A DNA stretch of 13,734 nucleotides from Solirubrobacterales bacterium (GTDB taxonomy: Bacteria; Actinomycetota; Thermoleophilia; Solirubrobacterales; Solirubrobacteraceae). The DNA is taken from NCBI GenBank assembly GCA_015655225.1, contig JAATFK010000560.1, forward strand, positions 1 through 13,734, in the 5' to 3' direction. The notes under the pieces were generated by a model. That model did no database searches and was not told the DNA's origin. It was given only the letters and a program-made list of their open reading frames with translations. A program made the position numbers and the translations under genes. Below, one piece after another: positions 1-5,398 of the stretch. Position 1 is the first letter of the stretch; every line of letters starts with the position of its first letter.

Positions 1-515
1 CGCTCGACGTCCGCCATCGGCGTCGAGAAGATCGCGACGTAGCCGAGCTCGCCGCCGACCCGAAGCGGGATCGCGACCTCCGCGATCGGCCCGGCCGGGC
101 TCGACTCCGAGCCGGTCGTGAGCATGTCCTCGCGGGCGGCGGTCGTCGCGGTCGGGAAGATCAGCGGGTTCTGCGTCGTCGAGTCGGCCACCGGATCGGT
201 CGGGTCGAGCTCCGGCGCGCCGCCCGAGCGCGAGACGCGCAGCAGCGTGACGCGCGTGTTGGCGCGGTCGCCGACGCTCGCGACGGTGCTCCGCAGCTCC
301 CGCTCGGACGTCGCGGTCGCGCTCACGTCGGCTTGGATCGGCGCGATGCTGTTGACGGCCGTGACCTGGAGCGAGCGCAGCTTCTCGGCCCGCAGCCGCG
401 TCTGCAGCTGCGGCGCGAGGTAGAGGTAGAGCGCCGCGATCGCCGCCGCCGTGATCGCGAAGAAGAGGAACGCGAGCCGGTTGCGCAGCGAGCGGGCGCC
501 GAGCGAGCGGCGCAC
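1..515 (-). CDS. Sensor histidine kinase, N-terminal part (runs off left edge)
   Basis: This partial protein has about 171 visible residues and reads leftwards out of the window. It has a short basic start, one strongly hydrophobic segment (about residues 14-33, LAFLFFAITAAAIAALYLYL), then a soluble stretch that would lie outside the membrane and looks like a ligand-sensing domain. A second membrane segment, HAMP, HisKA and ATPase domains would lie beyond base 1, so the kinase identity is inferred from context: it begins 13 bases after the stop of an OmpR-type response regulator on the same strand, the classic regulator-kinase operon order. The chosen start is GTG at 515, because it is the first start codon after the regulator stop and sits just before the membrane segment. 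No clear Shine-Dalgarno box precedes it, so translation is probably coupled to the regulator. The ligand cannot be deduced. Confidence 0.75.
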   Translation of the reverse strand, partial: MRRSLGARSLRNRLAFLFFAITAAAIAALYLYLAPQLQTRLRAEKLRSLQVTAVNSIAPIQADVSATATSERELRSTVASVGDRANTRVTLLRVSRSGGAPELDPTDPVADSTTQNPLIFPTATTAAREDMLTTGSESSPAGPIAEVAIPLRVGGELGYVAIFSTPMADVE

Positions 516-528
516 GCGGCCGGCCGCG

Positions 529-1242
529 CTAGGCGTCCGTGTCGCGGAAGCGGTAGCCGACGCCACGGACGGTGAAGAGGTACTCCGGGTCCTTCGGGTC
601 GCGCTCGATCTTCTCGCGAAGGTGCCGGATGTGGACGTCGATCGTCCGGGGGTCGCGGTACGCCGAGTCCCCCCAGACGTGCGCGAGCAGCATGTCGCGC
701 GTGTAGACGCGGCCGGGGCTGCGGGCGAGCGTCAGCAGGATCTCGAACTCGACGAACGTCGTCGTGATCGCCTCGCCGTGCAGCCAGACGGCGCGCTTGT
801 CGGGGTCGATCCGCAGCTCGTGGTGCTCCAGCTGCGCGCCGTCGCCCTCGGAGCTGGCCGCGCGCGACAGCTCCGAGCGGCGCAGCGCGGCCTTCACGCG
901 GCTGCGGAACTCCCGCATCGAGAACGGCTTGGTGATGTAGTCGTCGGCGCCGATCTCGAGCCCGACGACCTTGTCGATCTCCTCCGACTTGGCGGTCAGC
1001 ATGATGATCGGGACGGCGCTGCGGCTGCGCAGCCGGCGGCAGACCTCGAGCCCGTCGAGCTTCGGCAGCATCACGTCGAGCACGACGAGGTCGAAGGGCC
1101 GCTCCTCGAAGCGCTCCAGCGCCTCGCGGCCGTCGGTCGCCTGCACGACCTCGTAGCCGTCTCTCCGCAGCGGATACGAGAGCAGCGTCTGGATCGACTG
1201 CTCGTCGTCGACCAGCAGGATGCGGGTGGAGCGATCGCTCAT
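529..1242 (-). CDS. OmpR/PhoB-family DNA-binding response regulator
   Basis: This is a complete 237-residue two-domain regulator, the normal length for the family. The receiver domain (about 7-120) has the acidic pair D12-D13, phosphoacceptor D56 in VVLDVMLPKLDG, switch residue T83 in IIMLTAK and K105 in ITKPF. The winged-helix DNA-binding domain (about 135-235) ends in the typical pattern RTIDVHIRHLREKI ... FTVRGVGYRF. The start is ATG at 1242, with GGAA five bases upstream. The sensor kinase follows directly, so the two form a two-component system. The gene is divergent from the M28-like/sortase pair, which makes that pair a plausible target (inference). An AGA codon encodes R27, otherwise codon use is normal for the window. 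Family assignment is very secure; the stimulus and regulon are unknown. Confidence 0.96.
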   Translation of the reverse strand: MSDRSTRILLVDDEQSIQTLLSYPLRRDGYEVVQATDGREALERFEERPFDLVVLDVMLPKLDGLEVCRRLRSRSAVPIIMLTAKSEEIDKVVGLEIGADDYITKPFSMREFRSRVKAALRRSELSRAASSEGDGAQLEHHELRIDPDKRAVWLHGEAITTTFVEFEILLTLARSPGRVYTRDMLLAHVWGDSAYRDPRTIDVHIRHLREKIERDPKDPEYLFTVRGVGYRFRDTDA

Positions 1243-1342
1243 GCGGTTCCGGGAACGGCCGTCGAGGGCAGGGAAAGAAGGTAGACATTAGTCCGGGAAG
1301 GGGCGTGCACAAAGCGAGGAGGCACGTGGATAACCTCCGCAT
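1243..1342. promoter_or_regulatory. Divergent intergenic region with repeated TCCGGGAA
   Basis: This 100-base spacer separates the response regulator (minus) from the M28-like gene (plus), so it must carry promoters for both. The octamer TCCGGGAA occurs twice in direct orientation, at 1248-1255 and 1292-1299, 44 bases apart. The first copy lies inside an imperfect palindrome, GTTCC-G-GGAAC (1246-1256), that includes the regulator's GGAA ribosome-binding site. OmpR-family regulators usually bind direct repeats, so these are candidate operators for autoregulation (inference). A purine-rich GAGGAGG at 1316-1322 is too far from the GTG at 1343 to be a good ribosome-binding site. Confidence 0.4.
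1331..1336 (+). promoter_or_regulatory. Candidate -10 element (TAACCT) of the M28-like gene
   Basis: TAACCT fits the loose actinobacterial TAnnnT pattern and ends six bases before the GTG start at 1343. If real, transcription would begin at or next to the start codon, giving a leaderless mRNA. No convincing -35 element was found. Confidence 0.3.
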
Positions 1343-3097
1343 GTGCTCGATCCGCGGATCTATCGCGCCGCGTTCCTGCCGATCCTCTTCGCGCTGGTCC
1401 TCGTCGGCTTCTCGCTCAAGGATCAGCCACGCCCGCTGCAGGCGCCGGTCGCGCCGCAGGCGTTCGACGGCGGCGCCGCGTTCGCCCAGCTGAACAGCCT
1501 CGCGCAGGCCAACCCGGATCGGCAGCCGGGCTCGACCGGCGACGGCCGTGTCGCGGCGACCGTCGCGAAGACGTTGCGGAGCAACCACTTCCGCGTCAGC
1601 GTCCGCCGCTTCACGGGCGAGACGGCGGTCGGCAAGCGGACGCTGCAGACGGTGATCGGGGAGCGGATCGGCTTCTCGAACCGCCGCATCCTCGTCGTCG
1701 CCCACCGCGACGCGCTCGGGCACGGCGCGCGCGCCGAGCTGTCGGGGACGGCGGCGCTGCTGCAGCTCGCGCACGTGCTCGGCGGCCGCACGCTCGGGCG
1801 GACGCTGGAGCTGGCCTCGACCAGCGGCGGATCGGCCGGCGCGGCCGGCGCGCTGCAGCTCGCGAGACAGCTCGGCGGCCCGGTCGACGCGGTCCTCGTG
1901 CTCGGCGACCTCGCCGGCACGACGACGGTCCGGCCGGTCGTCGTGCCGTGGTCCGACGGGCAGTCGATCGCGTCGCTGCAGCTGCGCAGAACGGTCGAGT
2001 CGGCGGTCCACACGGAGACCGGCATGCAGCCCGGCGGCGAGCCGGTCGGGGACCAGTTCACGCGCCTCGCGATCCCGTTGACGGTCGGCGAGCAGGGCCC
2101 GTTCAACGCGCTCGGCGTCCCCGCCGTCACGCTCTCGGCGGGCGGCGAGCGGCCGCCGGCCGCCGACGCGCCCGTCTCCGAGGCGCGGCTCGACGCCTTC
2201 GGCCGCGCCGCGCTGCGCGCGATCAGCGCGCTCGACGCCGGACACGACGTCCCGGCGGCGACGCCGTACATGACGATCCAGCACGAGATGCTGCCGGCGT
2301 GGCCGGTGCGGCTGCTGGTCGCCTCGCTGATCCTGCCGGTGCTGCTGGCCGCGATCGACGCCTTCGCCCGCGTCCGCCGCCGTCGCCAGCCGGTCGCGAC
2401 CTGGCTCGGCTGGATCGCCGCCTGCGCGATCCCGTTCGTCCTCGCGACGCTCGTCGTGCTGCTGCTGCCGGCGCTCGGGATCCTCCACGCGTCGCCTCCG
2501 CGCGCCGTGCCGCGCGACGCGATCCCACGTCAGACCGGGGTCCTGATCGCGCTCGCGGTCGTGCTCCTGGTCGGCTGGTTCGGGATCCGCGGGCTGCTGC
2601 TGCGCTACACGCACATCGGCGGCGACCCGACCGGGCCCGGCGCGGCCGCCGCCGTCGTGCTGGTCCTCTGCGCGGTCGCGATCGGCGTCTGGATCGTCAA
2701 CCCCTTCGCGGCGCTGCTGCTGGTGCCGGCGCTCCACCTCTGGCTGCTCGCGATCGCGCCCGAGGTGCGGCCGCGCGCCCGCTTCACGCTGCCGATGTTC
2801 GCGCTCGGGCTGCTGCCGGCGGTGCTGGTCGCGTGGGCCTACGCGCGCCAGCTCCAGCTCAACCCGCTCGAGCTGGCCTGGACGGGCGTCCTGCTGATCG
2901 CCGGCGGCCAGGTCAGCGTCGTCGCGGCGCTCGTCTGGAGCCTCGTGCTGGGGTGCAGCGCGGCGGTGCTCGTGATCGTCGTGCGCGGCATCCGTCACGG
3001 TCCGCCGGAGGAGCGCGTCGCCGTCACCGTGCGCGGCCCCGCCTCCTACGCAGGGCCGGGATCGCTTGGCGGGACCGAGTCGGCGCTGCGACGCTGA
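1343..3097 (+). CDS. Multi-pass membrane protein with degenerate M28 peptidase-like domain
   Basis: This 584-residue protein has one N-terminal membrane segment (about 8-24), an extracytoplasmic domain (about 40-305) and seven or eight C-terminal membrane segments (about 320-341, 353-376, 399-417, 433-451, 454-472, 482-500, 512-546). The soluble part follows the M28 zinc aminopeptidase pattern: VVAHRDALG with H121 and D123, then GARAELSG where M28 has GANDNxSG, and LGDLAG with D189. The bridging-metal aspartate is replaced by A131, the catalytic Glu-Glu pair by G162-G163, and the last zinc histidine is not evident. It is therefore probably an inactive peptidase fold used for binding or scaffolding. 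Membrane topology resembles eukaryotic GAA1, a degenerate M28 subunit of GPI transamidase. Start is GTG at 1343, because an in-frame stop lies at 1331. A sortase gene follows after 38 bases on the same strand, suggesting a joint role. The exact function is unknown. Confidence 0.7.
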   Translation: MLDPRIYRAAFLPILFALVLVGFSLKDQPRPLQAPVAPQAFDGGAAFAQLNSLAQANPDRQPGSTGDGRVAATVAKTLRSNHFRVSVRRFTGETAVGKRTLQTVIGERIGFSNRRILVVAHRDALGHGARAELSGTAALLQLAHVLGGRTLGRTLELASTSGGSAGAAGALQLARQLGGPVDAVLVLGDLAGTTTVRPVVVPWSDGQSIASLQLRRTVESAVHTETGMQPGGEPVGDQFTRLAIPLTVGEQGPFNALGVPAVTLSAGGERPPAADAPVSEARLDAFGRAALRAISALDAGHDVPAATPYMTIQHEMLPAWPVRLLVASLILPVLLAAIDAFARVRRRRQPVATWLGWIAACAIPFVLATLVVLLLPALGILHASPPRAVPRDAIPRQTGVLIALAVVLLVGWFGIRGLLLRYTHIGGDPTGPGAAAAVVLVLCAVAIGVWIVNPFAALLLVPALHLWLLAIAPEVRPRARFTLPMFALGLLPAVLVAWAYARQLQLNPLELAWTGVLLIAGGQVSVVAALVWSLVLGCSAAVLVIVVRGIRHGPPEERVAVTVRGPASYAGPGSLGGTESALRR

Positions 3098-3122
3098 CGC
3101 CGAGCCGACCACCCGTCTGAGC

Positions 3123-3128
3123 CATACT
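3123..3128 (+). promoter_or_regulatory. Candidate -10 element (CATACT) of the sortase gene
   Basis: CATACT is one mismatch from TATACT and ends seven bases before the ATG at 3136, in a spacer with no Shine-Dalgarno box. It would give a leaderless sortase transcript independent of the upstream gene. No clear -35 element is seen. Confidence 0.3.
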
Positions 3129-3135
3129 GAAGCCC

Positions 3136-3813
3136 ATGCTGCGCGGCCTGCGGGCAATCTCCACCGTGCTGATCGTCGCCGGGCTCCTGCTGCTCGTCGA
3201 CGCCGGCCTGACGCTCGCCTGGCAGGAGCCGGTCTCGGCGCTGCTCGGCCGCGTCGCGCAGAACAAGCTCTCGAGCCAGCTGAAGGTGATCGAGTCGACC
3301 GCGCCGACGCCGCTCGTGCAGAAGGCGCTCAAGTCGCTGCCGGACCCGAACCGCAGAATCGCGTTCCTCGCGCGGCTCGCTCGCCGCAAGGCGAAGACGG
3401 GCGACGCGATCGGGCGGATCAGCATCCCGAAGATCGGCGCCAACTTCGTCGTCGTGCAGGGGACCGACAGCGCGAGCCTCCGCAAGGGTCCCGGCCACTA
3501 CCCGGGAACGGCCCTCCCGGGGCTCAGAGAGACCGTCGGGATCGCCGGCCACCGCACGACCTACCTGGCGCCGTTCCGCCACGTCGACGAGCTGAAGCCG
3601 AACGACCAGATCATCCTCGACATGCCGTACGGCCGCTTCGTCTACGCCGTCCAGGGCACGAAGATCGTCCCCCCGACGCAGGTCTCGGTGACGCGCAACG
3701 TCGGCTACGAGCGGCTCGTGCTGTCCGCCTGCCACCCGCTCTACAGCGCGGCCAAGCGGATCATCATCTTCGCGAGACTGCGCTCGGAGCAGCCGCGCGG
3801 CGCCGCTCGTTGA
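3136..3813 (+). CDS. Class E-like sortase (cysteine transpeptidase)
   Basis: This is a 225-residue membrane-anchored sortase. Sortases cleave a C-terminal sorting motif in secreted proteins and join the new end to peptidoglycan or another amine, outside the membrane. Residues 8-28 form the N-terminal signal-anchor. A basic linker (about 73-88) leads to the sortase barrel, which starts near GRISIPKIG (93-101). The catalytic triad is clear: H139 in GIAGHRTTY, C199 in LVLSACHPLYS and R208 in AAKRIIIFARL. The N-terminal anchor and the ACHP signature suggest the actinobacterial housekeeping class E/D group; the precise class is uncertain. The ATG start has no good ribosome-binding site. The gene lies 38 bases after the degenerate M28-like membrane protein. 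No protein with an obvious LPxTG or LAxTG tail is encoded in this window, so substrates lie elsewhere. Confidence 0.93.
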   Translation: MLRGLRAISTVLIVAGLLLLVDAGLTLAWQEPVSALLGRVAQNKLSSQLKVIESTAPTPLVQKALKSLPDPNRRIAFLARLARRKAKTGDAIGRISIPKIGANFVVVQGTDSASLRKGPGHYPGTALPGLRETVGIAGHRTTYLAPFRHVDELKPNDQIILDMPYGRFVYAVQGTKIVPPTQVSVTRNVGYERLVLSACHPLYSAAKRIIIFARLRSEQPRGAAR

Positions 3814-3819
3814 CGAGCG
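3804..3819 (+). terminator. Hairpin overlapping the sortase stop codon
   Basis: CGCTCGT (3804-3810) pairs with ACGAGCG (3813-3819), spanning the TGA stop at 3811-3813. There is no T-tract. It could be a weak or processing hairpin; a second inverted repeat (3825-3853) follows immediately. Confidence 0.3.
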
Positions 3820-3824
3820 TCCAT

Positions 3825-3853
3825 CCCTGGCCAATGTTGCTCATGCGCCAGGG
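3825..3853. terminator. Inverted repeat CCCTGGC / GCCAGGG after the sortase
   Basis: CCCTGGC at 3825-3831 is a perfect complement of GCCAGGG at 3847-3853, with a 15-base loop. The right arm can alternatively fold on itself (GCGCC-AG-GGCGC). A T-run is lacking, so it is either a U-less terminator typical of GC-rich actinobacteria or a regulatory site for the FlgM-like gene. Confidence 0.3.
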
Positions 3854-3909
3854 CGCACCTCCCGATAGTCCGATTACAGCGACGGGCACCGTCATGCTCG
3901 CCCATCGAC
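3854..3909 (+). promoter_or_regulatory. Upstream region of FlgM-like gene with CCGAT repeats
   Basis: This lower-GC leader has two CCGAT copies (3862-3866 and 3870-3874) and an inverted repeat GACGG-GCA-CCGTC (3881-3893). CCCGATAG at 3861-3868 resembles the sigma-28 -10 consensus GCCGATAA, but no TAAA-type -35 is found at the proper distance, so a sigma-28 promoter is only a possibility. Confidence 0.25.
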
Positions 3910-4113
3910 ATGGACGATTCGAGAACAATGAAGCTCAACGAACTGAAGGCCCGCGTCGCGCGGGAGGACTACGACATCGATCCCGACGTCGTGGCCGAGG
4001 CGCTCGTCAACCGGATGCTGGCCGTTCACCGGGCGCTGCGGCGCACCGACGTGCGCGAGCTGCTCGGCGACGGCCTCCCCGAGATCTCGCTGTCTCAGAA
4101 CTCGTGCTCGTAG
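3910..4113 (+). CDS. Small FlgM-like (anti-sigma-28) protein
   Basis: This 67-residue acidic protein carries [19 protein letters not shown] followed by [12 protein letters not shown] (residues 7-37). That matches the C-terminal signature of FlgM, in which a helix, a short G/E-Y-x-[VI]-D turn and a VAxALL-type helix wrap around the flagellar sigma factor. FlgM homologues inhibit sigma-28 (FliA/WhiG) until a secretion or developmental checkpoint. No flagellar or sigma gene is nearby, so its partner is elsewhere or it has another role. Start is ATG at 3910; an internal ATG at 3928 preceded by GAGAA is a reasonable alternative (61 residues). The gene is flanked by a spacer of lower GC content than its surroundings, and its last 19 bases overlap the end of thiL on the opposite strand. 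The assignment rests on a short motif and needs a profile search. Confidence 0.6.
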   Translation: MDDSRTMKLNELKARVAREDYDIDPDVVAEALVNRMLAVHRALRRTDVRELLGDGLPEISLSQNSCS

Positions 4114-5057
4114 CCGACCGCGCGCAGCAGCTCCCCGCCTGAGTGCAGCTCGACCGCGGCTTCGCCCGCGGCGGCCGCCGGGGCGACCGTCCCGATCCAG
4201 GTGAGGTCCGCCGCCGCCTCGGCCGCCGCGCGTGCCTCGGGCGGCACGCAGACGCACAGCTCGTAGTCCTCGCCGGCGGTCGCCGCGAACGTCGCCGGGT
4301 CCTGCCCGAGCGCGCGGGCGATTGCCGCGACGCCGTCGGCGAGCGGCAGCAGGTCGGCGTCGAGCAGCAGCCGCACGCCGCTGCGGCGCGCGATGTGGCC
4401 GGCGTCGGTCGCGAGCCCGTCGGAGAGGTCGATCATCGCGTGCGCGCCGACGCGGGCGAGGGCGCGGCCCTCGACCAGCCGGGGCCGCGGCCGCAGGTGC
4501 AGCCGGGCCAGCTCGGCCGGGCCCTGCGCCAGCTCGTCGAGCAGCGCGAGGCCGGCGCCCGAGGCGCCGAGCGTGCCGGTGACGCCGACCAGGTCGCCCG
4601 GCAGCGCGCCGTCGCGACCGACCAGCTGCTCGGCGGTGTCGGCCCAGCCGACGACCGTCACGACGACCGTCAGCGCCGGTCCGCGGGCGAGGTCGCCGCC
4701 GGCGATCGCGACCCCCGCCTCGTCCGCCAGCGCGGCGGCCGATCTGAACAGCGTCAGCACGTCGTCGCCGCCGAGCCCGGGGGGCAGCACGACGGCGAGG
4801 TAGGCCTCGCCGGGGTCGGCGCCCATCGCGGCGAGGTCGGAGAGCGCGCCCGCGAGCGCGCGGTGGCCGACGTCGGCCGGCGACGCGTGGCCGGGACGCA
4901 GGCGGAAGTGGACGCCGTCGACCATCGTGTCGACGGACGTGACGGCGAAGGGACGGGCACGGACGACGGCCGCGTCGTCGCCGATCCAGCGCACGACGCG
5001 GTCGTGGTCGTGCGCAAGGATCGCCTCGAGCGCCTCGATCAGCGCCAGCTCGCGCAC
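4095..5057 (-). CDS. thiL: Thiamine-monophosphate kinase
   Basis: ThiL phosphorylates thiamine monophosphate with ATP to make thiamine diphosphate, the active vitamin B1 cofactor, in the cytoplasm. The 320-residue protein has the normal family length. It shows the AIRS/PurM-type fold markers: WIGDDAAV (24-31) near the N-terminus, [12 protein letters not shown] (40-51), the metal-binding [38 protein letters not shown] and GEDYELCV. The start is placed at GTG 5057, which begins [10 protein letters not shown], the usual ThiL N-terminus; longer forms would run through the infA coding sequence. It begins 13 bases after the infA stop, with a GAGGG overlapping that stop, so it is translated with infA. 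Other thiamine genes are not in the window. Its 3' end overlaps the convergent FlgM-like gene by 19 bases. Confidence 0.95.
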   Translation of the reverse strand: MRELALIEALEAILAHDHDRVVRWIGDDAAVVRARPFAVTSVDTMVDGVHFRLRPGHASPADVGHRALAGALSDLAAMGADPGEAYLAVVLPPGLGGDDVLTLFRSAAALADEAGVAIAGGDLARGPALTVVVTVVGWADTAEQLVGRDGALPGDLVGVTGTLGASGAGLALLDELAQGPAELARLHLRPRPRLVEGRALARVGAHAMIDLSDGLATDAGHIARRSGVRLLLDADLLPLADGVAAIARALGQDPATFAATAGEDYELCVCVPPEARAAAEAAADLTWIGTVAPAAAAGEAAVELHSGGELLRAVGYEHEF

Positions 5058-5070
5058 GGAGGCGCGGCCC

Positions 5071-5289
5071 TCAGCGGTGACGGTAGACGATGCGCGCGCG
5101 ATCGAGGTCGTACGGCGACAGCTCGCAGCGCACACGATCGCCCGGCAGGATGCGGATGCGGAAACGGCGCATCTTGCCCGCCACGTGGCCGAGGACGACG
5201 TGGTCGTTGTCGAGTCTCACGCGGAACATCGCGTTCGGCAGGGCCTCGATCACCTCACCCTCGAGCTCGACCTTCTCTTCCTTCGGCAA
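5071..5289 (-). CDS. infA: Translation initiation factor IF-1
   Basis: IF-1 binds the A site of the 30S subunit and, with IF-2 and IF-3, directs start-codon selection. The 72-residue product is exactly the standard length and is a single S1-type OB fold. It matches the family closely: [53 protein letters not shown] and RIVYRHR. The start is TTG at 5289, because it gives the canonical (M)PKEEK N-terminus and is preceded by AGGA at six bases; a longer reading to 5340 adds a non-homologous tail. In many bacteria infA sits with rpmJ-rpsM-rpsK, but here it is followed by thiL and preceded by a PBP gene. Identity is certain; whether it is the only copy in the genome cannot be seen. Confidence 0.97.
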   Translation of the reverse strand: MPKEEKVELEGEVIEALPNAMFRVRLDNDHVVLGHVAGKMRRFRIRILPGDRVRCELSPYDLDRARIVYRHR

Positions 5290-5302
5290 TGCGTGTCCTA
5301 TC
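5281..5302 (-). promoter_or_regulatory. Ribosome-binding site and TTG start of infA
   Basis: On the minus strand, TAGGA lies six bases before the TTG at 5289-5287. This is one of the few recognisable Shine-Dalgarno boxes in the window and decides the infA start. Confidence 0.65.
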
Positions 5303-5398
5303 TGGTTCTGGATGATGGCGCGCGTACGCAGGCCGCGCACGCGCCCACACCGCTAACGGTACCAGCGTGGGGATTGACCGCGCGGGGGAGAGCGATGG
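5290..5398 (-). promoter_or_regulatory. infA leader / PBP-infA spacer
   Basis: These 109 bases separate the PBP stop from the infA start and probably hold an infA promoter or leader. A GGTACC palindrome flanked by CGCT/AGCG sits near 5352-5366. I see no confident -35/-10 pair and no U-tract terminator. Confidence 0.25.

Noticed and set aside
1316..1322. GAGGAGG as ribosome-binding site of the M28-like gene
   Set aside because: It is about 20 bases from the GTG at 1343, and an in-frame stop at 1331 rules out a start close to it.
323..3157. A minus-strand open frame of 944 codons opposite the M28-like gene and out of frame with the response regulator
   Set aside because: Its composition is low complexity and it lies in the shadow of two well-supported genes.
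5058..5135. A longer thiL starting at 5135
   Set aside because: The extra 26 residues are the frame-shifted end of infA and resemble no ThiL N-terminus; GTG 5057 fits.
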